Notes: generated by a model from the letters alone, not told the origin. Positions 35,121-46,545 are shown, counted from the stretch's first letter. The stretch is 64,000 bases of DNA from Mus musculus (GCF_000001635.26 NC_000080.6:68284945-68348944), one strand, 5' to 3'. Numbers and translations are program-made.

Positions 35121-35704
35121 CACGCAAACTATAGCACACATCTTACCCATGAACTCATCTGAGCCTGTAATGAATGCCACAAGACATTCTTCTGGCTTGC
35201 AGCAGTTCAGTCAAACTGATGCACAAGGCAGGTACCTTACAGGAAAGTGTTCCCCATCTCCTTCTGAGAGCAGTGAGGCATTCAGCTTATAAAGACCTCC
35301 TTTTCTTTGCCCTGTCCCTTTAGATGCATGTGTGATTTGCTCAACGTGAACACAGCCTCAACTGCAATTGCCATCACAAACAAAGTTCTTTTGTGGATGC
35401 AAGGTAGCTTATCTGCCTGAATTCTCCAGTTTGTCTGGATCATAAGCATCCTCGGGACCTTCGGTACATGAATTCCCGGTTCTCAGCCTGTGCTCTTAAC
35501 GTTTAGCAGGCTCTGCCTGCCCTTTCTGGCTTTGCCAATGACCAAATCTACCAGTTTTTCAGGCAGACTCAAAATCTGTGCCTCTTCTGTTAAATCTGTG
35601 CGCATTGTTCTCAGCGGTTTCCACCATTTCTGGGAAGTCTCACAACCGTAGTCTGTCTCATTTAGACAGAAGCATCAAATTCAAAGGGACCTAGAGTGGA
35701 ATAG
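35121..35704. other. Unique sequence, nothing recognised
   Basis: No exon or repeat was recognised. Confidence 0.5.
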
Positions 35705-35975
35705 TGCAGCCTAATGCTTAGCTCATGGACCAGAGATACAGCCCAGCGTTCAGATCACTAGCTGCTTTTGCAGCAGACCTGGATTTGGTTTCTTATACCT
35801 GCAAGGTAGCTTGCAACCATTTTTAACACAAGTTCTAGGGAATCTGATACTCTTTTTCTGGCCATACCAGATATTTACATAGTGTACATACATACATACA
35901 TACATACATACATACATACATACATACAGTCAAATCACTCATATACATAAAATTAAAATAATTAAATCTCCAAAA
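35705..35975 (+). repeat. B3-like SINE with (ATAC)n in its tail
   Basis: 'gcttagctcatggaccagag', 'ttcagatcactagctgcttt', 'cctggatttggtttcttata' and 'ttctagggaatctgatactc', then (ATAC)n at 35885-35927 (about 10 units) and an A-rich tail. Confidence 0.7.
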
Positions 35976-35995
35976 AAAGAAAAAGATTTAATTCA

Positions 35996-36180
35996 AGGGG
36001 TGGGGGTGAGATGGCTCAGTGGTAAGACAGCTTGCTGCAGAAGCCTGATGCCCTGAGCTATGTTCCTGAAACTTACAGTGGAAGGAGAGAATCGGTTACT
36101 CAAAGTTATCTTCTAACTTCTGTACACATCTTAGACTCACACAGAGACAGACAGAGATAGACTGACATACACACACTCAC
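35996..36180 (+). repeat. B2-superfamily SINE
   Basis: 'ggtgggggtgagatggctca', 'cagcttgctgcagaagcctg', 'atgccctgagctatgttcct', 'gtggaaggagagaatcggtt' and 'ttatcttctaacttctgtac' define the same subtype as the reversed copies at 4654 and 6100. The tail runs into CA-rich repeats. Confidence 0.82.
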
Positions 36181-36259
36181 ACAGGCACACACACTCACAA
36201 ACCACTCTCACACAGAGACACAGACACACACTCCCACACCCATGCACTAACACAGACAG

Positions 36260-36318
<59 letters not shown>
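36181..36318. repeat. (CA)n microsatellite with diverged flank
   Basis: Imperfect CACACT/CAGACA units up to 36260, then about 29 near-perfect CA units. It probably grew from the SINE tail at 35996-36180. The minus-strand Cys/Val frame here is an artefact. Confidence 0.95.
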
Positions 36319-36322
<4 letters not shown>

Positions 36323-36394
36323 CACACCCTGGCTTAAACATTATTTGCTGTATGATCTTCAGGAAAGCCCAAAAATTTTGATACTCCTGGTTAA

Positions 36395-36600
36395 CTTTTC
36401 ACTTTTAAAAGATTTTTTTTTCATGTATAAGTGTGTTTTGTGTGCATGTACATATGAGTACCCACGTGCATGCAGTGCCTGGAAAATCACAAAAGAGAGT
36501 CAGATCCCTTGGAACCAGAGCTACAGGCAGTTGTGAGCACCTTGACCAGAGCAGGAAGTACGTCTACCCTCTCTTACCTGTTGAGCCATTTCTCCATTAA
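36395..36600 (-). repeat. B3-like SINE, reverse orientation
   Basis: 'catgtataagtgtgttttgt', 'tgcatgcagtgcctggaaaa', 'cccttggaaccagagctaca', 'ggcagttgtgagcac' and 'cctgttgagccatttctcc'. Confidence 0.8.
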
Positions 36601-36974
36601 AATTCCCACCTAAAAATTAATAGTAAGAAACCTGTCACCACATATTTCCTCACATAAAGAGTCAAGATCAGAAATATAATAATGGTTTCTGAAAAGATAC
36701 TGTCAGTGGTACACCACCATGCCATCAATCCTCCATTGTTTTATATTTGTACAACTCTCAAGACAAACTTTAGACTGCTGGGTATAGGAACTGTAATGTA
36801 AATAAGCTTGAATTCTTTATAACACCAACTTTAGCATCTCCAGTTCAGCAAACATCCCATCGACATCTGCTAGTTTGATTTGCAAATGAGAGCAACCTAC
36901 TTTCCCCCAAATATATTTAATTTTTTATGGCTATCGGCAGGCATGTGTTCTCCACTTAACCCCACCTTCCTACT
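36601..36974. other. Unique sequence, nothing recognised
   Basis: No feature was recognised. Confidence 0.5.
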
Positions 36975-37340
36975 TGTGATACTTAAACTTGCTTGTCAAC
37001 GTGATGAGATATAAAATTATCATGGGAACCAATCTCTGAGAAGGTCTGTGAGGGATTTCCTAGATCAGAATAAACTGAGTTGGGAGGACCAGTTATGAGC
37101 TTGGGTTGCTCCATTCTGTGGCTGGCATCCGGGGACTGGAAAGGAGAAATGATGTGAGTGCAGTAGGTAATTGCCTTCTGGTTCCTGACTATGGACACAT
37201 GGAACCAAATGCTTCAAGTTCTTTCTGTCACACCTTCCAGCCATGAAAGATCATATACCCTGGGACAGTCAGCCAAAGTAAACATGTCTTGCCTTAAACT
37301 GCTTTTACCAAGTGTTTTGTCACAGCAGTGAGAAAAGTAT
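36975..37340 (+). repeat. Rodent MaLR/RMER-type element
   Basis: 'acttgcttgtcaacgtgatg', 'gagaaggtctgtgagggatt', 'ttctggttcctgactatgga', 'cagtcagccaaagtaaacat', 'cttaaactgcttttaccaag' and 'gtcacagcagtgagaaaagt' reproduce the start-to-end order of this family on the plus strand. Confidence 0.75.
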
Positions 37341-37346
37341 CTCCAT

Positions 37347-37430
37347 CTCCACCTCCACCTCCACCTCCACCTCCACCTCCACCTCCACCTCCACCTCCAC
37401 CTCCACCTCCACCTCCATCTCCATCTCATC
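37347..37430. repeat. (CTCCAC)n hexanucleotide array
   Basis: About 13-14 units of CTCCAC with CTCCAT variants at both edges, directly at the 3' end of the rodent element. It encodes alternating Trp-Arg or Glu-Val/Met on the minus strand and Ser-Thr on the plus strand; these frames are artefacts. Confidence 0.97.
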
Positions 37431-38740
37431 TATATGGCAACTATATATTTTAACTTCCATTTGTTGCGAAGAAGAGAATATGACCAGAGAGGGAAATAAA
37501 TGATTGAAGTGCAAAGCATTAGAAGGATTGATGTTTGGAGTGGCTGGTGAAAGAGAAGAAAAGATGAGCTGGGATTTGGAGCCACAAGTTGGTTGGACAG
37601 TTAAAGAGGGCAAGATGTTTCAGACTTATCTAAAACCCCTTTGTCCTCCAGGAGCTTGGAGGAAGAGGAAACAATTTTTTTCTAATCAGTGGACATGCAG
37701 TTTCAAATGAGTAAGAGGAATGAACCCCAGGGATTCTTTGTGTGACATTATGTCCTGAGTCACTAGCAGCATAATCTGCACTTGCACATTTTTAAAGAGG
37801 GTAAATCTCATGTAGTGTGCTTACCCAAATAAAAACAGATATAAAAGCATGCAATGTAATTTTTAAAGTTCCTTTTCATTATAGTTAAGATGAGGACTTC
37901 ATGGCTTTTGCTCATTTATATTAATCACATCTATAGGATAAAGCCAACACACATCCAACCCTTCCAAAGTCCACTGCAGAGAAGTATTGGTCTTTTTTTT
38001 TCCCTTCTTAACAGCAAAGGGACTTGTATTCTCAGAGGTTGACTATATTGTGTGTCTGATTTAGAAGATTGTGCTGAGGTGCTTTCAGTCCTTTTGAATC
38101 CCTGCTGCTGCTGGGGTTCCTGCTGGGACATCTCAGCATAGCAGAAGGATGAATTGATGGGCGGGAAGCTGAAATGAGGCTCAGCCTCCCACCTGGCAGC
38201 AAACCTGGCTCCATCTGTCAGTTGTTCCGGATGGGTGGTGAGTCCAGCAGTTCAAAGTCCTACTCTGAGCCGGTTCTGAGCATTTCTTCACTCTCCGGGG
38301 ACCTGATATTTCTGGCCATAGGAAAGCGGACTGGAGCCAAGCATTCTCCAGCTCAGTGCCCAGAGTACATGGGATTGGCAGCCTCAGGGGTCCACAGGGT
38401 TGTGCTCCTCAGGAGTTTGAGAAGGAGCACCGTGCTCATTTTGAATCCTTTTACCATCATATTTTTCAGGACCCATCTGGGTGAAGTTTGGAATGCTGTT
38501 TATACATTTAAAACCCAACCAGGCACGAAATGAACACTGGGTGAAAGTTCAATAACTGCACAGATAATAAGGCTGAGTGCTTATGGACGACGTCTGGTAA
38601 GATGAGCATAGCATCAGAGTGGAAGGAAGACTGGCATATCAGATCCAGAAAGAGCCTTCTCTGAAGGATTAGGAAGCCTAGTTGATGTGTGTGCTGCCCT
38701 TTGAACAATCATCTTTAACAGTTACATTTTGATATTGGAA
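37431..38740. other. Unique sequence, nothing recognised
   Basis: About 1.3 kb. The plus frame at 38174-38533 (119 codons) has no recognised domain and overlaps a minus frame. Confidence 0.5.
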
Positions 38741-38741
38741 T

Positions 38742-38972
38742 TAGGGAGCTGGAGAAATGGCTCAGGGAGTATGAACACTGGCTGCTCTTCTAGAGGATCT
38801 GGGTTCAATTCTCAGCACCTACGTGGTGGCTCATAACTGTCTGTAATTCTAGATCCAGGGAATCTGGTACCTTATGGTGGTCTCTGTGGGCACTGCACAG
38901 AAGTGGTGCACAGCCATACATGCAGATGAAATACTCATACACATAAAAATTTAAAAACAATCTAAATTTAAG
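38742..38972 (+). repeat. B3-like SINE
   Basis: 'agggagctggagaaatggct', 'cactggctgctcttctagag', 'gatctgggttcaattctcag', 'cacctacgtggtggctcata', 'actgtctgtaattctagatc' and 'catacatgcagatgaaatac', with an A-rich tail. Near full length. Confidence 0.92.
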
Positions 38973-39076
38973 GATTGTGATTATTAGTGTATGTCATAGC
39001 TGCATGAATTTAACAGATGAACAAAGAGAATCACTGAATTTTCTACCTCTGTATAAAAAATTATATCTACAGCTAT

Positions 39077-39078
<2 letters not shown>

Positions 39079-39153
<75 letters not shown>

Positions 39154-39154
39154 C

Positions 39155-39193
<39 letters not shown>
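39079..39193. repeat. (TA)n-(TG)n microsatellite
   Basis: About 13 TA units followed by about 42 TG-type units with a few TGCG/TCCG interruptions. The alternating purine-pyrimidine DNA could adopt Z-form. Confidence 0.97.
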
Positions 39194-39196
<3 letters not shown>

Positions 39197-41137
39197 TGTG
39201 GTCTAGGACCCTACTCTCAGTTTAGCTGTATTTTTAGTTGAAGGACCTACCAGACTGTAATGAAGATATAGGATGAGCTATGTTTTCAGGTGAAGGGTTG
39301 ACCAGAAAATTCTGTACCCAGGACATTCCTACACATGCTATTGGCAGGATTCCTTTCTTCCACGATATTGTACTTAGGGCATCAATTTCTTGCTGTCTTT
39401 TGTCATCTCCAATAGCCATCAGTAGGTCCTTCATGAAGACTTCTGTGCAGAACCCCCTACAACATGGCTCTTTGCTTCTTCAAGGCTAGAAAGAGAAAAG
39501 GGAAATCTTCCCCCTGGCAAAGTTGTCTCCATGCAATGTGGCATCCCACTACTTTTGCCACACAGAGTCAAAGGCAAGTGAAGGAAAGACTCAGGGAAGA
39601 GAGTGAGATGGAAGGGTAGACCCCAGGAGAAGAGTCAGTCTCCATGGTCCCTAGTCAAGAAAGCAGATAGTCAGTACTGAGTTCCAACTTGGACAACAAT
39701 GGGATGCCATTCTCCATGATGTTTCATTTTTATATTTGCAAAATGATGGGCAACTAATTATGTTCCTGGCTAATTTATACTGCTTCTAGTAGTCTAGTCT
39801 CAAATTCATCTGTTCTTTTCCCCAGCGGCAGGAGTGTCTATAGCTCTTTGATCCAGTCTTCTTCTTTCTCTCTGTGCTCTTCTGTTTGGTCTGAGGCTTA
39901 TTTCTTATTTTCAGCCGTAACCTCTACCTTCATTTCTTAACTGATGTTGACTTTTTGAAGGACTTGGCTCATATTCATCTCATTCTTGCTCTTCTCTGTG
40001 TCTTATGGGGGGCAGCTTAGTCTTAAACATGGACCAATTTGCTTTCCCATTCACAGATGTGACATAAGGTGCTTTACTTCACAGAATCCTCATATGAAAA
40101 TACTCCATGGAAAACCCACTCACATGCCATGTGCTCTACAGTTGCTAGGTTTCTCTCTTTACCCTCCACTACTGCCTTCTCCAAAAGGGATGTTGCTTGG
40201 GATTGTGGGTGGCTTCTTTGGATGATTTTTCATATGCCAACTCTTGAATAAACTCTAGCAGAGTTAATTTGTGCTAGTCTTTGGGAACCACTCACTTTGG
40301 TCAATGATTGACTATGCTAATGACAGTGGCTGCAATATCAGTAGAACAGGTGCTGTAGTGGAGTGATAGAGTCCTTCCTTACTCATTACTATCTGTCTCT
40401 CCCTCTGTTGGGTAATTATTTAGACTTTATTGTCTTATTGTTCATTGCAGTTCGATGTGGCCATAACACCAAATTCTGGCCCATGGAATGTCAATAAAAT
40501 TGATGTGTGTCTTTCATCATCCCGGCCTTCAAATATCTTCATTATACATTTCATAATTTTTTTGCTACCCTGGTGCTGAATTGGGAAGAAACCAAGAAGG
40601 AATGGAGTTAGAGGAGAGACAGATATCTCGGTGGCCACAGAAAACAAGTTACAGGTCACCCACTGACATAGGGCACTCACTCTACCAGAAGTGACTGTAA
40701 CTCTATTATTTATTCTAAGAGAAGATTTTTGAGCCTTCACCTTAAAATAGTCTTAGTTGAGATGCTGAAAATTTTCTAAGTGTGCATTTGCTTCCCAAGT
40801 GTGCTCATTGCTTTCTCTATAGCATATTTTTAATGCCCTTTGAAGGTGGAATGGATAGCTTAAAACACCAGTGAGAAGCTAATAAAGTTGTCCTCAGTGA
40901 GAGAGGTGAGCTAAATATACCTGAGCGGTGACAAGGAGGAGGGAAAGCAGAGTAGAAACACAACAGATCTGGGTTTGGCTCACAGGTATTTGATGAAGGT
41001 ATACTGCACGGAATGAACTGCCCAAGGCTTAGGAACAAATTCTGTGTCCAGTCTTTATGTGTGGGTTTGTTTGGGGGGTGAAGCCAGACTTTATGTGAAG
41101 TATATGTATATAAGGTGTTTAGTTCCTTTTCTTTCTT
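39194..41137. other. Unique sequence, nothing recognised
   Basis: About 1.9 kb with short frames only. No recognised repeat, exon or RNA gene. Confidence 0.5.
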
Positions 41138-41212
41138 TTCTTTGGCAAGGATTGGGTGCTGAGGATGTAGCTCAGTCCTTGTGTATGCTAAGAAAGCACC
41201 CTACTCCTCACC
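41138..41212 (-). repeat. ID-type SINE fragment, reverse orientation, weak
   Basis: 'ttgggtgctgaggatgtagc' with 'ccttgtgtatgctaagaaag' and 'caccctactcct' matches the reversed ID head with substitutions. The match is degenerate because an ID head also contains 'ggatgtagctcagt', but the downstream order fits the minus strand. Confidence 0.5.
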
Positions 41213-44200
41213 TGCATCCGAATCAACAGACTCAATGCCTATGCTCCTCCTCCAAGTTAACTTACTGTGGTTTTTTTATTCATACTACCTTAGCAGCAAA
41301 GACATTGTCATGGCCCGAGGCTTCTCACATGGTGTTTCCGTAAATCCTTTCGACGACACTGTGACAAGATGTTATTAGCCCCATTTAACTCCAACTTATC
41401 CTTTAGCTCTAAGTTCAATTACCCAGAAAATTGATCTGATTCTGTACATTAGATCATCTTTTTTTATTAGTTACTCACGGGGACGTGCCTCTCATCTCTC
41501 TAGGACCTGGTTCTACTTACAGGCCGGTTTAATTTACTTTTCTCTTCTTTACTATATTACAAGCTCCATGAGATAAGGATCAAGAATGGTTTTGCTCTTT
41601 GCAAAAAAAGCATCCACCCCATGTGGGACACCAGTGCCTGACAGAAAATGTATTACACAGATTGAGAAATATCATCTAGTTATCAGTTTTGCAATAGAGC
41701 AGAAAAAGGAAGATTGTCCCTCAACCACATGAGAGTTGCCTCCATGGGACAACTTACTAAATGGCTACATCTTATCTCCAGAATCTGTCTGCCCTCTCAA
41801 ATCATTGTGATGGCCACCTATATAGCATGAAGCTCTACAGACAAACCCACCCAGGACAGGCTACCTTCCTAATGAGCATTTCCATAGTAACAAAGATATC
41901 CCAAGTTTTGTAAACAGAGCTGAGTTCCCTTGCTGTATCCATTGTCTTATAGGGTCTTAACTATAATTGAAACTAACAAATAGACATTTTTGTGATAAAT
42001 AATAATAGTTTGTTAGAGACTTTAATTTTCATAAAACAGGGACACTAATTTTACTTACACACACACACACACACACACACACACTGGACTCATACACACT
42101 TTTTTTTTTTCAGCACCAAACATTTTGAGGAAAAACAGCTTGAATATTTCTTCGCATTGAAAATGTAAACCATACAATTTCCTGGGATAAGAACTGTTCC
42201 ATAGAGATTTTTCTTACTATAATCATTTACATGGTGGGGGATGCTAATGGGTCTCAGGATATTTTAAAACCAATTACTGAGAGGACTTGCTGCATGGGGG
42301 TAGAGTGTAGGTGAAGCATGATCACAGTGACCACAGGGAAAGGAGACATACAGAGTCTATTAGGGAAGGTGGACATTAAACCCAGCACGCAGATGTGGAA
42401 AGGAGTAAATTGCCTATAATGTCCTCAACTCCAATAAACTCAGAGAAGATAAACATTAAGACAGTGTGAACTTTTAAGCTGTGATTTTCAGTTACTATGG
42501 TTCATTTGGAAATAGTCCTTTTTCTCTCTGTCATGCTTATAATTCTACTGTCCTTTAATTACTCTGAAATACTTTGAGGGGAAGAGAACTGTTTTTTTAC
42601 TTTAATATGTTAAAGATGGGCATAATCAAACCTAGTAATAACACTAAGAAGTGGACTGTTATGAACCAAGTCAGTTCAAATGACGTTATGCTCTTACCAT
42701 AAGAAAACAAATCGGAACGGGCTGAGGCCCTGCTTTAAGGATCAAAAAATGGAGAAATTCCAAACACAGTGGTCTTTAGATCTGGGCAATGGATAGTAGA
42801 AGAAACAGAAGCAATGAGGGAGTCATCAATCCCAGGTTAAGTGGTGGCTCAGGGAATGAAGCTCCAACATTCTAACCGTCTTCATGGAGCAACAAAGACA
42901 AACTTCAAAGTCCAGAGGAGATAAACCATCTAGAATTCCTGGGGAAAGCAGCCAAGGTGTAGAGAGATACATAGAAAAAAAAAACCTCTAGAAGAGGAGA
43001 TGAGGGTCTTCCCCCATCTCTGGTTAAAGAATCTGCATGTGTGTAAGCTGTGGCACTAAGATATTCGTAAGGACAACTTCTGAAGAAAGAAGAAGCACTG
43101 AAAACTTATAGGTGACTCAGTCTTGGGCTCTCATTGGTGTGAGGGCACTGAAGCTCCTCTAGGCAAAGTGAGACACCTTCATTTAATGCACAGGGGCCAT
43201 GAAACAGTGATGTGTGAAGACGGGGTTAAACAGCCATGGGGAAGACCCTACTCTGGATCCCTCCTAAAGTTTATCAATTTGAAATGATGAACATAACCTG
43301 TAACTATCACTTCATGGAACAGTGCATTTCTCCCCGAGGAGTTCAGCACGATCAATTGCTTAATAAAATATAGGTTAGAATATTCAGCTTGTAACAAAAA
43401 ATATTCTAGCTACAATCAATAGAACGAATGAATGTTGGTCTTGTCTCAAGTTTATATCTTGGAACTCTAGCCTTACCTGATGCAATCTGCTATGAGATGA
43501 GACCTTAGGGATGTAATTGAGTCATGAAAATGGGATCCTTATGAACAGGATTAGTGTCTTTATAGAATCATCTCCATTCCTGGAACCATTTAGATAGTGA
43601 GGACACAGTGAAGAGATGGCTGTCTATCAGTCAGGAAGCATGCTCCCATCAGGAGCAGCCTATGACAGTAGTTTGATCTTGGGCTTTGTTAGAACATAGG
43701 TCTGCACCTTTATGATTGATTGATTGATTGATTTCACCTGTCAATCACAGCTTCCTCGCCCTCCTCTCCTTCCAGCCCCTTCCTCTCCCTCTACTCCCTC
43801 AGCATACGCTGAATCGGGCTATTCCTCCTTGTAGGTCCCTCTGGGACAGAGAGTTCATAAGCAGTCTGTGGTATGATTTGACAGCTCTTGTTGTTGTATA
43901 GAACTTGGCTCGTCCTCACTCTGTGTCATCTACGTTATCATGAAATCACAAGGTGTAAAAGTTTTGGTACCAGTAGGAAGTTATAAAAGTCAGGCCTTTT
44001 ATTTTTTTTTCTGATAATTTGGCCTGAGACTCCTCAGGGACTCCATAGGGAGATTGGCACAGAGACAAGGGCTGCTCTCTGAGGAGGATCTCCTGCAACC
44101 CTCAACTCCCTCACAGGGTCTCTAGCTCTGTCTCTGTCTCTGTCTTTCTTATTCTCATCCTTAATGAAGCTCTCAGGCTTCAAAAGGAAGCCTGTCCTTC

Positions 44201-44909
44201 CCTTTCAGATCCCATTACGTTTAAGTCTCTCCACTTTGTACTGTGACTGCCTCATTCACCCCTCTCACCTTGCGTTCCCATCACGACCTTGAGGCCCTCT
44301 CCTTAGACTAAACCTCATTAAAAGGGAATTACGAGACAGCTTCCTCTGTGAACTGAGTACTGTGGCTTGTTTAATTATCTTTATAGAAGCCTTTTTTGTC
44401 TCTAGGACTGTGTATTGAGTATTTGTTATTTATATTCTTATAAATATATTTTTTTATATTCTTATAAACGCAGTGTATGATACCTCCTCTAGCCCAAATG
44501 GAATATGGTATTATATGAAGAAAAGGGAACTATGACACATAACAAAGTAAAAATAAATGTAAACAGACCAGTAAGGGATATATGCTAGAATTATGTAGAA
44601 AAGGACATAAAGTAGCTATAATTACATGCTCTATATGATAAACTATTTGAGGAAAACAATGGCTACTGCAGTGAGGCAGGAAAAGTTGATGACATAAAAA
44701 TTGGGATAGAAATAGAGCTGACAGCTCTTTGAACATATCATTAACTTACACGATAAGCATTATAAGATAGGTATTAAAGCTTAGAAATGATTTTGATAAT
44801 GTAACATAGAAAGTAATGGTAAGAGAAAAGAAGGGAGACAAAGAACACTAAAGATGTTTAATAAAGTCTCGAGGCATTGTATTATTTTATATCTACCTAT
44901 AATTATAAT
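41213..44909. other. Mostly unique sequence; short (AC)n and (TGAT)n only
   Basis: About 3.7 kb, the longest repeat-poor stretch here. (AC)n lies at 42056-42084 and five GATT units at 43714-43733. 43735-43800 is CT-rich and may be the edge of an old reversed L1 3'UTR. A 16-bp 'tatattcttataaa'-type direct repeat is at 44429-44466. No exon was recognised. Confidence 0.5.
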
Positions 44910-44910
44910 C

Positions 44911-44952
<42 letters not shown>

Positions 44953-45029
44953 CATCTATCATCTATCTGTCTGTTGAGTCTCCATTCATCTGTCCATCCA
45001 TCCATCCATCCATCCACCCATCTATCCAT
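44911..45029. repeat. (CTAT)n/(CCAT)n compound microsatellite
   Basis: About 10 CTAT units, then a mixed CTGT/CCAT stretch with five consecutive CCAT units near 44994-45014. Confidence 0.96.
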
Positions 45030-45261
45030 CCAATCTTAAATGAGGCATAATATCTCTAAAGGTGCAGTAATGGCACTCATATATTGACAGTAACTAAGCT
45101 GTCTAATTGAACTTAAAGCCCTCTCTAAGGAAGGAAATCAGGCCTGTTACTGGAAAACCAGCTAACTGCTCGGGTCTGACTACTAATAAGGTGATAGATC
45201 CCAGAAAAGAACCTGCAACTACCACTTTACCAGACCAAGGTAATCTGTAATTGCACCTTAA
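45030..45261. other. Unique sequence, nothing recognised
   Basis: No feature was recognised. Confidence 0.5.
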
Positions 45262-45519
45262 AACTTATCCTTAGCCAGGCGTGGTGGCGCAGCCGGGCGT
45301 GGTGGCGCATGTCTTTAATCCCAGCACTCGGGAGGCAGAGGCAGGCGGATTTCTGAGTTCGAGGCCAGCCTGGTCTACAAAGTGAGTTCCAGGACAGCCA
45401 GGGCTATACAGAGAAACCCTGTCTCGAAAAACAACAACAACAAAAAAAACAAAAAACAAAACAAAACAAAAAACAAAACAAAAAAAAACCAAAAAAAAAA
45501 AAAAAACCAACTTATCCTT
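45262..45519 (+). mobile_element. Young B1 SINE with 11-bp target-site duplication and duplicated 5' end
   Basis: B1 (7SL RNA-derived, RNA polymerase III transcribed) at 45273-45508: 'taatcccagcactcgggagg', 'cagaggcaggcggatttctg', 'agttcgaggccagcctggtc', 'tacaaagtgagttccaggac' and 'gaaaccctgtctcgaaaaac', with a long A-rich tail. It is flanked by aacttatcctt at 45262-45272 and 45509-45519. The first 18 bp of the element occur twice in tandem (45273-45290 and 45291-45308) with one A/G difference. High similarity to the consensus indicates a recent insertion. The frames at 45271-45630 are SINE artefacts. Confidence 0.97.
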
Positions 45520-45998
45520 GTGTGCATAGGTAAGCCTAGGAACAAGGTAGCTAGTGAGAGTGTGCAAACTTTCCTGAAATGATGAAACACAGTGGGGCTC
45601 ACCCCATGCTTTAGATGGAGGATATGACATCAGGCTTACAAATGAGCATTAACATAAAAATACAATTCTGGAAGAAATGGGAGGACACCTTTCGGCATTT
45701 GGATGGAGCCAAAGTCCTTGTATAGAATGTATAAGAATCCTTATTCAGAACCTCCAAACCATGAAAGAAAGTTTGTTGTCATATATATACAAACTCAAAC
45801 TTCTCTTGTGGAGATATAAAGTGAAAATGGAAACCACACACCTGAGAGATGATTTTTCTACAACATTTGACAAAAGGCATGTGCCAGAACCTGTAAGGAA
45901 TCCTTAATTTCCAACATAAGACCATATGTGCAATAAAAGTGGGGAGAAGGTTTACAGAATTTACACAAGAAGACATCCAACTAGGTAATACATACATA
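45520..45998. other. Unique sequence, nothing recognised
   Basis: No feature was recognised. Confidence 0.5.
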
Positions 45999-45999
45999 A

Positions 46000-46105
46000 T
46001 TAAAGCCAGACCTAGTGGTATAAACTGAAACCCCAACACTTAGGAGGCTGAGGTAGGAGGATTGCCATGTGTGAGACAGGCCTGGGTTTTACCACAAGCT
46101 CAGAC
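46000..46105 (+). repeat. Old B1-related SINE
   Basis: 'aagccagacctagtggtata', 'aaccccaacacttaggaggc', 'tgaggtaggaggattgccat' and 'gagacaggcctgggttttac' are diverged B1 landmarks. The tail continues into the CA repeat. Confidence 0.75.
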
Positions 46106-46109
46106 ACAC

Positions 46110-46111
<2 letters not shown>

Positions 46112-46175
<64 letters not shown>

Positions 46176-46182
46176 AACACAT
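46112..46182. repeat. (CA)n microsatellite
   Basis: About 33 CA units with a few AAAC interruptions at the 3' side, attached to the tail of the old B1-like SINE. Confidence 0.96.
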
Positions 46183-46441
46183 ACACACCATACACATATA
46201 CACATACTCATATATGTACACACAGACATGTGCACATATACGTATACACACATACATCCCTACACACTCTAGGTCTGTTGAGTGTATTAGCCTGAGTTAC
46301 AACTTTCTCAGGGGTTTCTTAGGTCTTCAGCTTTCCTCTTTAGATGACAGGTGAACTCCTGAAAAAGTAGACATTCAGTAGATAGTGTCCTTTGTAGGTA
46401 TGGTAATCTGTGAAGCAGGTCTTCCTTAGGTCTTGCTTCTT

Positions 46442-46545
46442 AAGAGTTATTCTTCAGGCTGGTGAGATGGCTCAGTGGGTAAGAGCACCCGACTGTTCTT
46501 CTGAAGGTCAGGAGTTCAAATCCCAGCAACAAAAGAGTTACTCTT
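46442..46545 (+). mobile_element. Truncated, tailless B2 (tRNA-like head only) with target-site duplication
   Basis: The insert 46455-46532 contains only the tRNA-related part of B2 ('caggctggtgagatggctca', 'gtgggtaagagcacccgact', 'gttcttctgaaggtcaggag', 'ttcaaatcccagcaac'), including A-box- and B-box-like segments. It stops before the B2-specific 3' body and has no poly(A) beyond four A. The flanks aagagttattctt (46442-46454) and aagagttactctt (46533-46545) form a 13-bp target duplication with one mismatch. Confidence 0.85.

Noticed and set aside
36137..36325. Cys-Val repeat frame
   Set aside because: Translation of the CA microsatellite.
37214..37429. Trp-Arg repeat 'protein' on the minus strand
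   Set aside because: Direct product of the CTCCAC hexanucleotide array.
43690..43900. Possible reversed L1 3'UTR with GATT repeat
   Set aside because: CT-rich text is suggestive, but no consecutive L1 landmarks were found.
46455..46532. Possible tRNA gene (A- and B-box-like segments, tRNA-like head)
   Set aside because: The sequence matches the B2 SINE head, not a functional tRNA; no foldable acceptor stem is evident and it is flanked by a target duplication.
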